Assembly (NCBI RefSeq): GCF_038002345.1
Contig: NZ_JBBOCJ010000001.1
Coordinates: forward strand, 1,240,001-1,304,000
Reading direction: 5' to 3'
Length of the DNA: 64,000 bases
From: Paenibacillus sp. FSL M7-0420
GTDB taxonomy: Bacteria; Bacillota; Bacilli; Paenibacillales; Paenibacillaceae
The notes below the pieces were generated by a model that saw only the letters and a list, made by a program, of their open reading frames with translations, did not search any database and had not been told where the DNA came from. Below, one piece after another: positions 16,112-24,227 of the stretch; positions within the stretch are counted from its first letter, which is position 1; the number at the start of each line of letters is the position of its first letter. Made by a program: the position numbers and the translations under genes.

Positions 16112-16585
16112 TTACAAGTCGTTGTTGATATGCACCAGCTGGAAGGTCTCGCAGACCACCCGCATATCCGGGTTGAAGGGCTTGCCCTCACGTTGCAGCT
16201 CCCTGGTGAAGTACACTTCATGCTCGTAGCGCCAGGATTCGAGGCTGCGGTCATCCTCCCCTTCGGAGTATGCAAATTCAGCGGTTACCTCAGCGAACGG
16301 AACGACCTCCACCTTCGTTGTTTCGATGATCGCACGCGGTTGCCCCTGACTGTCCAGCAGGATGGATAACCCGCCTGTAAAAGGCATGGCCAGCCCCTGT
16401 GCTTCAATCAGCTCGTAATTCTGCGCGGTTCCTGTCTTGATTCCGCTCAGAACCAGATCCAGCAGCTCATCTGCCAGCCGGGGATTGTCGCCGAATGCCC
16501 AGGCGCTGTCGAATTTGTCTGCCGCTTCCGGATGCTTCACCAGATAACTATCCCAATATTTTGCAATTTCCGGGGTTAATGTCAT
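16112..16585 (-). CDS. ASCH-domain protein
   Basis: This 157-aa protein has the ASCH (PUA-like beta-barrel) fold seen in DELLDLVLSGIKTGTA near residue 40 (the conserved G-x-K-x-x-T region) and the central VEVVPFAEVTAEFAYSEGED strand and loop. ASCH proteins bind RNA or act on modified nucleosides (YqfB amidohydrolases); which applies here is unknown. The ATG at 16585 is chosen over the GTG three codons earlier because AGAGG lies 8 bases upstream. Confidence 0.82.
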   Translation of the reverse strand: MTLTPEIAKYWDSYLVKHPEAADKFDSAWAFGDNPRLADELLDLVLSGIKTGTAQNYELIEAQGLAMPFTGGLSILLDSQGQPRAIIETTKVEVVPFAEVTAEFAYSEGEDDRSLESWRYEHEVYFTRELQREGKPFNPDMRVVCETFQLVHINNDL

Positions 16586-16679
16586 TACGGTCACCTCTAC
16601 CTTAGATTTGTAAGTGTATATTCATCTATCGTGAAGCCAAGCCGATTCCAGTTGGGCGAGGACGGGAGAGCAGTGCAGA

Positions 16680-18623
16680 TCAGTCCGCTTCGCTTAACCA
16701 GCCGCTATACAGGTCATCAAGCTTCTGCTGTGCAGCATCTCTCATTCCTTGCAGCCCGGCCAGCTTCTCTGCATTGCTCGACAGCTGCGGGTCCAGCATC
16801 TCGGCATCGATAAGAGCAAGCTGCGCTTCCGCTGCGGCAATGTCCTGCTCCCACGAAGCCGCCGGACGCGGCTTGCGGTTCGGACTGGCAGGGCCGGAGG
16901 GGGATGCTTCTGCCCGCCCGCTTGCCGTGCGGGTCTTGCTAATGCCGACCCCGGAAGGTTCCGGCTGGATGACCTCCTGCCGCCGGGCGGCTTCGGCCTG
17001 CTTTTCCTTATAGTACTCGTAGTTGCCCGGGAAGGAGGAGAACCGTCCGCCGTCAATATGCCAGAGCTTGCCGAAGCAACGGTTGATGAAATAACGGTCA
17101 TGGGATACCGCCAGCACGGTGCCGGGGAACTCCTCCAGCGCTTCCTCCAGCGCTTCGCGGGAATCGATATCCAGATGGTTGGTCGGCTCATCCAGAATGA
17201 GCAGATTCGGCCTCTTGTGCATCAGAATAGCGAAGCGCAGCCGGGTCCATTCTCCTCCTGAGAGATTGGTGATGCTTTTGAAGACATCGCTGCCGTAGAA
17301 GAGGAAGCGGGCCAGCTGGCCGCGGGCTTCGCCTTCTTCAAGTCCGGCCTCCTCGCGGAAATACCGCAGCACGGAGTGGCCGCCCTCCTCCGGCACAGCT
17401 TCCTGGGCCAGATAACCAACGACAGCTCTGGAAGCGAGCGTACAGCTCCCGCTGTCCGGTGTCTCCTGGCCAAGGATGATCTTCAGCAGGGTGCTTTTGC
17501 CTGCTCCGTTGCCGCCGATCAGTGCGGTGGTCTCACCGTATCTGAGAATATCGCTGGCGGCCGAGAAAAGCCTGCGCTCCCCGTAAGACTTGCTGATCCG
17601 GTCCAGGATGACGACCTGGTTGCCGGTCCGGTCCTCCTGCTGGAGCTGCAGATCCATGGACTTGCGCTCCAGGATCGGGCGTTTGACCTTGACCATCCGG
17701 TCCAGCGCCTTCTGCATGGACGCCGCACGGCGGTGGAAGGAAGGGTTCGGCGGATTGGAGCGGTTGCCCCATTCAATCAGCCGTTTGATACTCTCCTGCA
17801 TCTGCTTGATCTTCTTCTGCTGCTCCTGATAGTCAGCGAATTGCTGAAGCAGCCTGGCTTCCTTCTCTACCTGATAGCCGCTGTAGTTCGTATGGAAGGT
17901 GAAGGCCTCCCCGTCTTCAATCTCGATGACCTTCTTCACCACGGCATCCAGGAAGTAACGGTCATGGGAGATCGCCAGTACCGTGCCGTCATAGCTCTGC
18001 AGGAATTGCTCCAGCCACTCAATAGCCTCCATGTCCAAATGGTTGGTCGGCTCATCGAGCAGCAGGATGTCGGGACGGCGCAGCAGCAGCTCGGCCAGCC
18101 CCACCTTGGTCTTCTCCCCGCCGGAGAGGGAGGAGAAGCGGCGGTCGTATTGCTCCGTTCCAATCCCCAGCCCTGAGGCTACACGCTGGATCGAGGCTTC
18201 CAGCTCATAGCCGCCTGCGGCCTCGAACTTCTCCTGAAGGGTACCGTATTCCTTAAGCAGCCGGTTCCAGGCCTGCTCGTCTTCGCCCGCACCGGAGGAA
18301 GACATCTCCTGCTCCAGCTCCCGCAGGCGGCGCTGCCAGCCGAGCTGCTCCGCGAAGCTGCGCTGAAGTACGGCATAGACTGTGTCGCTCTCGTTCACCT
18401 CCTGAATCTGGGCAAGCAGACCGATGACGCTGCCCCGGCGGATGGAGAGCTGCCCTTGGTCCGGGCTTTCCTCCCCGCTCAGCAGGTGGAAGAGGGTGGT
18501 TTTTCCGCAGCCGTTGCGGCCGATCAGGCCGATTTTTTCGCCTTGGCGGATATCGAAGGTGACATCGCTCAGGACGAGCTGGGCACCGTGGTATTTTTGG
18601 ATATTTTGGCATGAGATAATCAT
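16680..18623 (-). CDS. ABC-F family ATPase (ribosome-acting, possible antibiotic resistance)
   Basis: The 647-aa protein has two ABC domains and no membrane segment, the hallmark of ABC-F translation factors. Domain 1 has Walker A GRNGCGKT (35-42), LSGGEKTK and DEPTNHLD; domain 2 has GGNGAGKST, LSGGEWTRL and DEPTNHLD. The inter-domain linker (about residues 245-320) is charged and helical, as in the P-site tRNA interaction motif. The C-terminal tail is a basic, Pro/Ala/Ser-rich coiled region. Some family members protect ribosomes from antibiotics; others are housekeeping (YfmR, YkpA, YdiF). The upstream short ORF plus terminator is reminiscent of drug-induced attenuation. Confidence 0.88.
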   Translation of the reverse strand: MIISCQNIQKYHGAQLVLSDVTFDIRQGEKIGLIGRNGCGKTTLFHLLSGEESPDQGQLSIRRGSVIGLLAQIQEVNESDTVYAVLQRSFAEQLGWQRRLRELEQEMSSSGAGEDEQAWNRLLKEYGTLQEKFEAAGGYELEASIQRVASGLGIGTEQYDRRFSSLSGGEKTKVGLAELLLRRPDILLLDEPTNHLDMEAIEWLEQFLQSYDGTVLAISHDRYFLDAVVKKVIEIEDGEAFTFHTNYSGYQVEKEARLLQQFADYQEQQKKIKQMQESIKRLIEWGNRSNPPNPSFHRRAASMQKALDRMVKVKRPILERKSMDLQLQQEDRTGNQVVILDRISKSYGERRLFSAASDILRYGETTALIGGNGAGKSTLLKIILGQETPDSGSCTLASRAVVGYLAQEAVPEEGGHSVLRYFREEAGLEEGEARGQLARFLFYGSDVFKSITNLSGGEWTRLRFAILMHKRPNLLILDEPTNHLDIDSREALEEALEEFPGTVLAVSHDRYFINRCFGKLWHIDGGRFSSFPGNYEYYKEKQAEAARRQEVIQPEPSGVGISKTRTASGRAEASPSGPASPNRKPRPAASWEQDIAAAEAQLALIDAEMLDPQLSSNAEKLAGLQGMRDAAQQKLDDLYSGWLSEAD

Positions 18624-18696
18624 CGTTAGGCTCCTTTTATTAGAATGCCCTCTGCTCGCCGCTTCTGGTTATCCGAATCCTCCGGTCAAAAGCACA

Positions 18697-18727
18697 TAAA
18701 AAAGCCGCAGGGAAATTTCCCTGCGGC
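18697..18727 (-). terminator. Strong terminator between the 55-aa ORF and ABC-F
   Basis: GCCGCAGGGAAA and TTTCCCTGCGGC form a 24-base perfect palindrome (18704-18727), followed on the minus strand by six T residues. It lies 16 bp after the 55-aa ORF and 74 bp before the ABC-F start, so it could be a plain 3' terminator or an attenuator in the ABC-F leader. Confidence 0.8.
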
Positions 18728-18743
18728 CTGAGAATTCTTCGGG

Positions 18744-18911
18744 TTAGGACATCCGTTGAAGTGTAGGCGAGAAAGGCATTTCACAATGTTGTAGTGTTAT
18801 TAAGTTCGTGTAAATGGACAGACTTCTCCCGTTGTCCGATTTCACATGAACGATGCCAGACATGATATTAATCAGCCGGCTGCTAACACTGTTGGTCACA
18901 TTGCGATCCAT
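18744..18911 (-). CDS. Small ORF, 55 aa, upstream of ABC-F
   Basis: The ATG is preceded by AAGGAGG and a second purine box AGGAGA, so translation is likely. The product begins MDRNVTNSVSSRLINIMSGI and is mixed polar with no membrane span; near the end it reads CEMPFSPTLQRMS. I recognise no family. It lies directly upstream of the ABC-F terminator on the same strand. It could be a free small protein or a long leader peptide sensing ribosome stalling. Confidence 0.55.
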   Translation of the reverse strand: MDRNVTNSVSSRLINIMSGIVHVKSDNGRSLSIYTNLITLQHCEMPFSPTLQRMS

Positions 18912-19079
18912 TCTCCTACACCTCCTTTGTGATAAATGTAAAGCTAGTGTAACCAAAAATCCCGGAATAAGCAAGGGAGAATTATTCCCGCAGAGACATA
19001 AATGCATGGTTCTGCAAGTAGTATGGAGTGTGGCAAAGGGGCGTTGCCCTTATAACGGCTGCGGGAAAAGAGGAGAGCT

Positions 19080-19457
19080 ATGGCGATTTTTAACGGATTG
19101 CTGGGCAATGCGACCCAGGTCGAGCTGGGAGAGGTGCAGCGGGAATACGGACGGATTCTGGCTCCGGATGAAAAGATTGAGCGCGCTTATAAGCTGGTCC
19201 GGGACATGTTTATTTTCACAGACAAGCGGCTGATTCTTGTAGACAAGCAGGGGATGACCGGCAAGAAAACCGAATACCACTCTGTTCCTTACAAAAGCAT
19301 CACCCATTACTCTGTGGAGACGGCGGGGCATTTCGACCTGGATGCGGAGCTGTGCCTGTATATCTCGGGCGCGGGGCTGCCACTGAAGAAAACCTTCAAT
19401 AAGTCGGTCGATATCTATGAGGTGCAGGCTGTGCTGTCGCAATATATTCTGAAGTGA
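19080..19457 (+). CDS. Bacterial PH-domain protein
   Basis: This 125-aa cytosolic protein is one bacterial pleckstrin-homology-like domain. The core segment FIFTDKRLILVDKQGMTGKK (residues 42-61) with the following SVPYKSITHYSVETAG is the typical strand pattern of the family (PF08000 type), ending in a helix (EVQAVLSQYIL). Function in the family is mostly unknown, possibly linked to stress or membranes. An RBS (AGAGGAGAGCT) precedes the ATG immediately. Confidence 0.8.
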   Translation: MAIFNGLLGNATQVELGEVQREYGRILAPDEKIERAYKLVRDMFIFTDKRLILVDKQGMTGKKTEYHSVPYKSITHYSVETAGHFDLDAELCLYISGAGLPLKKTFNKSVDIYEVQAVLSQYILK

Positions 19458-19689
19458 GGGGGGAGCACAGACAGGGCGTACTATGGCTGTAGCCTGCTGC
19501 AGCTCCATCTAACAGACGGATAAAAGAGATGCCAGGCCTTGGCGGATTCCATCCGGAAATTTGTGCATGGCTCACAAAATAAGCGGCAGCAAATGTACGG
19601 TCCTGCGCAAACCGTTGACAGAGGTTCCTGGCCTGCTGTTAAATGACACTAACTTAATTAAGCGGCAGGGAAGGGAGGCGGAGGTGAAC

Positions 19690-21267
19690 ATGAGCAGAGG
19701 ACCGGTGACCGGAACGAAAACGATGGTGGTCAGCCCGCACTATCTGGCCTCGGCAGCGGGCGCGCAAGTTCTGGCTAAAGGCGGCAACGCCTATGATGCG
19801 GCCGTTGCAGTCAGCGCGGCGCTGGCTGTGGTCTACCCGCATATGACCGGGCTCGGCGGCGACGCCTTCTGGCTGGGGTACAGCGCCAGTGAAGGACGCG
19901 TGCGGGCCTACAACGGCAGCGGACGCTCGGGCTACGCCGTCCGCCGGGACTGCTATGCCGGGGAGGAGGCCATTCCCCGGCGGGGTGTGCGCAGCGCCAT
20001 TACGGTACCCGGAATGGCGGATAGCTGGTCAGCCGTCCAGCGGGAGTATGGACGGCTGACCCTGGCCGAGGTGCTGGAGCCGGCTATCGGCTACAGTGCC
20101 GGGGGCTTTCCGCTGTCGCCGGATCAGCATGGCGGCAGCGTGCTGGCCGGAGCCGCGCTGTCGTCTGAAGCGGCGGCGGTGTATCTTCCCGGCGGCCGGA
20201 TACCGGCGGCGGGAGAGCGGTTTGTGCAGCGGCAGCTGGCCGGGACGCTGCGGGCGCTTGCGGCGGGAGGCCGGGATGCTTTTTATAAAGGGAGCATTGC
20301 GGAAGAGATCAGTGATTACATGCAGGCTTCCGGCGGGTACCTGACCCGCGATGATTTCGCGGACCACCAGGGGAGCTGGGAGGAGCCGCTCCAGACTGAA
20401 TACCATGGGCATACCGTCTATCAGGTTCCGCCGAACTCGCAGGGCTTCACAGCGCTGATGGCGCTTAATATCCTGGAGCATTATAACTTTGCGGAGATCA
20501 GGCACGGCTCCTATGAGTATTATCATCTGCTGGTGGAGGCGCTGAAGCTGAGCTTCCGTGACCGCGACCAGGTGCTCACCGATCCGTCCTTCAGCAGCAT
20601 TCCGCTGGACCGCCTGCTGAGTAAGCCTTATGCGGCACAACTCGCGGCGGCGATTTCTCCCCGTAAGTCGCTTGCTCTCAGCAGCGAACCTGTTGGAAGG
20701 GATACAGCTTACGCGGCGGTGGTGGATGAAGAGGGCAACGCGGTGTCATTCATCCAGAGTCTGTATTTCGAATTCGGGTCGGGGGTGGCGGCCGGGAATA
20801 CGGGAATTCTGCTCCAGAACCGCGGGTCCTTCTTCTCGCTCGATCCTGCCCATGTCAATACGCTGGAGCCGCACAAGCGCACCTTCCACACGCTGATGCC
20901 GGCGATGGCCTGCCGGGACGGGAAGCCGGCTTATCTCTATGGCACACAGGGCGGTGAAGGACAGCCGCAGACGCAGACCCTGCTGCTCACGCGCATGCTT
21001 CACTATGGGATGGACCCGCAGACTGCGGTGAGTGAACCGCGCTTCGTCTGGGGCAGAACCTGGGGGGAGCCGACTCAGGAGCTGCGGATCGAGAACCGGG
21101 TGGCGGAAGAGGTGCGGGCGGAGCTGGCGGAGGCGGGGCATCTGGTCCGTGAGGCACAGAGCTATGACGGGGTGATGGGGCACGCCCATGCGATCTCGAT
21201 TGACGGTAACGGCTACCGCAGCGGGGGAACGGACCCTCGATCTGATGGAGCGGCTATCGGGTGGTAG
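19690..21267 (+). CDS. Gamma-glutamyltransferase family protein
   Basis: The 525-aa protein is a GGT-fold N-terminal nucleophile hydrolase. The large-subunit half contains the glycine-rich segment LAKGGNAYDAAVAVSAAL and the MTGLGGDAFWLGY loop. The predicted autoprocessing threonine is T339 in DTAYAAVVDEEGNAVSFIQ, followed by the small subunit. No signal peptide is seen, so it resembles cytoplasmic YwrD-like members rather than secreted GGT. The ATG at 19690 follows GGGAGGCGGAGG; the open frame begins earlier without RBS. It lies upstream of the amidase and PucR, so a role in degrading amide or glutamyl compounds linked to purine catabolism is possible but inferred. Confidence 0.87.
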   Translation: MSRGPVTGTKTMVVSPHYLASAAGAQVLAKGGNAYDAAVAVSAALAVVYPHMTGLGGDAFWLGYSASEGRVRAYNGSGRSGYAVRRDCYAGEEAIPRRGVRSAITVPGMADSWSAVQREYGRLTLAEVLEPAIGYSAGGFPLSPDQHGGSVLAGAALSSEAAAVYLPGGRIPAAGERFVQRQLAGTLRALAAGGRDAFYKGSIAEEISDYMQASGGYLTRDDFADHQGSWEEPLQTEYHGHTVYQVPPNSQGFTALMALNILEHYNFAEIRHGSYEYYHLLVEALKLSFRDRDQVLTDPSFSSIPLDRLLSKPYAAQLAAAISPRKSLALSSEPVGRDTAYAAVVDEEGNAVSFIQSLYFEFGSGVAAGNTGILLQNRGSFFSLDPAHVNTLEPHKRTFHTLMPAMACRDGKPAYLYGTQGGEGQPQTQTLLLTRMLHYGMDPQTAVSEPRFVWGRTWGEPTQELRIENRVAEEVRAELAEAGHLVREAQSYDGVMGHAHAISIDGNGYRSGGTDPRSDGAAIGW

Positions 21268-21308
21268 AGGGATTGAATGGGTGACGGGAGTAAGGAAATA
21301 AGGGAACT

Positions 21309-21356
21309 GGAAGACAGGAAGACAGGAAGACAGGAAGACAGGAAGACAGGAAGACT
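21309..21356. repeat. 8-bp tandem repeat GGAAGACA, six copies
   Basis: Six consecutive copies of GGAAGACA (last copy GGAAGACT) form a perfect 48-bp microsatellite-like tract 42 bp after the gamma-glutamyltransferase gene. Copy number is likely to vary between strains. Confidence 0.9.
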
Positions 21357-21469
21357 AATAGAGCATCAGATTTCAGCTTGTGAAAATTACTTTAACTATT
21401 CGCTTTAACTAATCGCTTGCTAACTAAACATTTGCTGAATTTTTGCCGCGCCCCGATCAGGGTGCAAGG

Positions 21470-21665
21470 GGGAGGCTTAATTGCAGTCTGTACAACTAAT
21501 TCCTCGAATGTGCCGCCGAATCTCCGTTTAGCTGTATTTCGTACAATTAAAATGCCGCTGTACTTGGAGTTTCGCCCATTAGGGCAGATTTAGTTGCACA
21601 GAGTACATTTAGAAGAGCAAAACCTTTCATTTCACTGTATTTAGATGTACAGAATACAACTATCG
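21470..21665. repeat. Family D, copy 1: dyads TGTA-N5-TACA at 51-62-51 spacing
   Basis: Four related dyads with consensus TTAG-TTGTA-N5-TACA-NN-TAA have their right half-sites (TACA) at 21491, 21542, 21604 and 21655, spaced 51, 62 and 51 bp. The same arrangement occurs at 57021-57210. Together with the GGAAGACA tract it fills the 527-bp gap before the amidase; no gene is supported here. Confidence 0.8.
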
Positions 21666-21794
21666 CCGAATGCTCGGCTTAAACGAAGCTTCATCCCTTG
21701 CCTGCTCTGCTAGAAGAGAAGAAGGCAGAGTGATTAGGGAGGCACGCAGGGTGTGATTAACCGGGGTTGTCCGGGAGGGAAAGGGTGGAGCAGC

Positions 21795-23312
21795 ATGGTT
21801 CTTGATAATCGGCACGGTGCATTCCGGGTCCCGGAGCTGGAGATTCCCGGCAGCGGGCACGGGGCATTGCACGGTCTGACCTTCACGGTAAAAGATGTCT
21901 TCGCAGTGGCCGGGCACCGCTCTTCCGCCGGTAACCCGGACTGGCTCCGCAGCCATGGACCTGCGGACTCTCATTCAGCTGCGGTACGCAGGCTGCTGGA
22001 AGCTGGAGCTACGCTGCGGGGGGCGGCCCATACGGATGAGCTGATGTACAGCCTGGGCGGAGAGAACTATCATTACGGTACGCCGGTGAATCCGCACGGG
22101 GAGAACCGGATTCCCGGCGGCTCGTCCAGCGGGTCGGCGGTGGCTGTGGCCTCGGGGAGTGTGGATTTTGCCCTCGGGACGGATACAGGCGGCTCTGTCC
22201 GGGTTCCATCCGCTTATTGCGGCGTCTTCGGCTTTCGTCCGACACACGGCGCGGTGTCACTGGAGGGTGTCATTCCGCTGGCCCCGGCTTTTGATACGGT
22301 GGGCTGGATTGCTGGAAGCACGGAGCTGCTGCTGAAGACAGGGCGCGTTCTGCTTGGGGCTGCGGACAGCGGTGGTGGTGCTCAGGGCAGAGAGAGTGGG
22401 AAGAAGGCAGGCGTTCAGCTTAGGTCTGCGAACTGCGGTTGTGATGCCCAAGGAGGAGAGAGGAGGGAGAAGGAAGAGGGCGTTCTACTCGGGTCTGTGG
22501 GCAGCAGCGGCGATGCCTGTGACGGCGAGAATAGGAAGAGGACGGGCGTTCTGCTCAGGTCTGCGAACAGCGGTGGTGATGCCCAGAGCGGAGAGAGTAG
22601 GAAGAAGGAGGAGGGCGTTCTACTCGGGTCTGTGGACAGGGGAGATATTGCCCAGGGCATGGAGAATAGTATGGAGCAGAGCGAGAGAGGGGTGGTTGAC
22701 GAGTCTTCTGGTGATCTTCGAATGTCCCGGATGTTCTTCCCGCCAGAAGGCTGGGCGCTTGTGGAGCAGGACAGTGCAGACTACCTGAGGCGGGGGCTGG
22801 ACAAGCTTCAAGCAGGCGCTTCGCTACAAGCTGCTGAAGCCGTGGTTGCCCCTGAAGGCTTGAAGACCTGGATGGACGCCTTCCGTGAGCTGCAGGGTGC
22901 CGAGATCTGGGCAACCCATGGGGAGTGGATCGGGCGGGAGCAGCCGGTCTTCGGGCCGGACATTGCCGCCCGGTTCGCTTGGGCGGCGGGGCTGGCCGGG
23001 GCGGATCACAGCCCGGCCGCTATGCTGCGCAGCCGGATCACTCAGCGGCTGCGGGTGCTGCTCGGGAAGGACGGCTGTCTCGTCCTTCCGACCGTGCCGG
23101 GTCCGGCCCCGCTGCGCGGCGCCGGACCCGGGCAGCTGGAGCGGAGCCGCAGCAGCGCCATGATGCTCAGCTGCCTGGCTGGACTGGCCGGGCTGCCGCA
23201 GGTTACGCTGCCGGTGCCCGGCCCCGGCGGACTGCCGCTGGGGTTGTCCGTCATCGGCGGGCACGGACAAGATCTGAGACTCCTGTCCTGGATACAGGAG
23301 GTATGGAAGTAG
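21795..23312 (+). CDS. Amidase-signature hydrolase with internal 23-aa repeat expansion
   Basis: This is an amidase signature enzyme (Ser-cisSer-Lys triad). Counting from the chosen ATG (505 aa), the lysine is in TFTVKDVF, the cis-serine in GGSSSGSA and the nucleophile in GTDTGGSVRVP. After the catalytic part, about residues 183-295 are five imperfect 23-aa tandem repeats (core GVLLGSV..GGDAQ.GE.RKK), encoded by 69-bp DNA repeats at 22341-22679; normal amidases lack them. The C-terminal amidase part then resumes (FFPPEGWALVEQDS to QVTLPVPGPGGLPLGLSVIG). The first repeat grows out of the native RVLLGAAD. Substrate unknown; position beside pucR suggests purine or ureide nitrogen release. A GTG at 21753 is an alternative start. 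Confidence 0.85.
   Translation: MVLDNRHGAFRVPELEIPGSGHGALHGLTFTVKDVFAVAGHRSSAGNPDWLRSHGPADSHSAAVRRLLEAGATLRGAAHTDELMYSLGGENYHYGTPVNPHGENRIPGGSSSGSAVAVASGSVDFALGTDTGGSVRVPSAYCGVFGFRPTHGAVSLEGVIPLAPAFDTVGWIAGSTELLLKTGRVLLGAADSGGGAQGRESGKKAGVQLRSANCGCDAQGGERREKEEGVLLGSVGSSGDACDGENRKRTGVLLRSANSGGDAQSGESRKKEEGVLLGSVDRGDIAQGMENSMEQSERGVVDESSGDLRMSRMFFPPEGWALVEQDSADYLRRGLDKLQAGASLQAAEAVVAPEGLKTWMDAFRELQGAEIWATHGEWIGREQPVFGPDIAARFAWAAGLAGADHSPAAMLRSRITQRLRVLLGKDGCLVLPTVPGPAPLRGAGPGQLERSRSSAMMLSCLAGLAGLPQVTLPVPGPGGLPLGLSVIGGHGQDLRLLSWIQEVWK
22341..22679 (+). repeat. 69-bp in-frame tandem repeats inside the amidase gene
   Basis: Five diverged 69-bp units (23 codons each) encode the GVLLGSV/GVLLRSA modules. 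All keep the reading frame, so the gene remains open. Confidence 0.85.
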
Positions 23313-23369
23313 GAAGTCATAGCCCTGGTTCTCAGAACGAAGAGAACCAGGGCTATTTGCTGATTGCTC

Positions 23370-24010
23370 AGTGTATGCGGAAAACAGCATCCAATTGTAA
23401 TCGGAAAACCGATTACATCGGGCGGCGCGATGGCTGACGGGGCGAATGTAATCGGAAAACCGATTACATTGGGCGGTGCAATGGTTGACGGGGCGAATGT
23501 AATCGGAAAACCGATTACATCGGGCGGCGCGATGGCTGACGGGGCGAATGTAATCAGAAAACCGATTACATTGGGCGATGCGAGGACTGACGGGGCGAGT
23601 GTAATCGGAAAACCGATTACATCAGGCGGCGCGAGGGCTGACGGTGCGAATGTAATCGGAAAACCGATTACATCGGGCGGCGCGAGGGCTGATGGGGCGA
23701 ATGTAATCGGAAAACCGATTACATCGGGCGGCGTGATGGCTGACGGGGCGAATGTAATCGGAAAACCGATTACATTGGGCGGTGCGAGGGCTGATGGGCG
23801 AATGTAATCGGAAAACCGATTACATCGGGCGGCGCGAGGGCTGACGGGGCGAATGTAATCGGAAAACCGATTACATCGGGCGGCGCGAGGGCTGACGAAG
23901 CGATTGTAATCGGAAAACCGATTACAATGGACGGTGCGAGGGCTGACGGGGCGATTGTAATGGGCCGGTGCGGGGGTGAGTTGACCGAATGTGTGCGAAA
24001 AACAGCATAC
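23370..24010. repeat. Family C: 51-bp tandem array of TGTAATCGG-AAAA-CCGATTACA hairpins
   Basis: Eleven palindromes with 9-bp arms and an AAAA loop start at 23394, 23445, 23496, 23547, 23598, 23649, 23700, 23751, 23801, 23852 and 23903; a half-site follows at 23954. The period is 51 bp except one 50-bp step (single-base deletion near 23795). The inter-palindrome text GGGCGGCGCGAGGGCTGACG is also conserved. Degenerate copies with arms TGTATGC/GCATACA flank the array at about 23371 and 23988. No RBS fits the frames running through it. Confidence 0.95.
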
Positions 24011-24227
24011 ATTGGCCGGTGAGGAGATGAGTAGGTCGTATGCAGCTCCAAGGGACCGAATGAGGTTCGATGCTGCTGAATGTTACTTGTGAGTAATATT
24101 ATATAACGCAAACTAATCAAACTCTAACTTTTCTCTTTCCAACAGCGGTCATTTTATCTATAATGTTACATAAAGTAACATATGACTCGAATAAACCTAT
24201 TATGAAGGTAGAGAAGGAGTGGTGGCT

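Noticed and set aside
23364..23807. Open frame through the family C array giving a 17-aa repeat (NVIGKPITSGGA type)
   Set aside because: The frame stays open only because 51 is a multiple of three and the unit lacks stops; there is no RBS, the start is in a decayed unit, and an open frame exists on the opposite strand too. A single-base deletion near 23795 breaks it.
23394..23975. Regular repeats that could suggest a CRISPR array
   Set aside because: The inter-palindrome segments are near-identical, not unique spacers; no cas genes are in the window; the repeats themselves are perfect palindromes with an AAAA loop.
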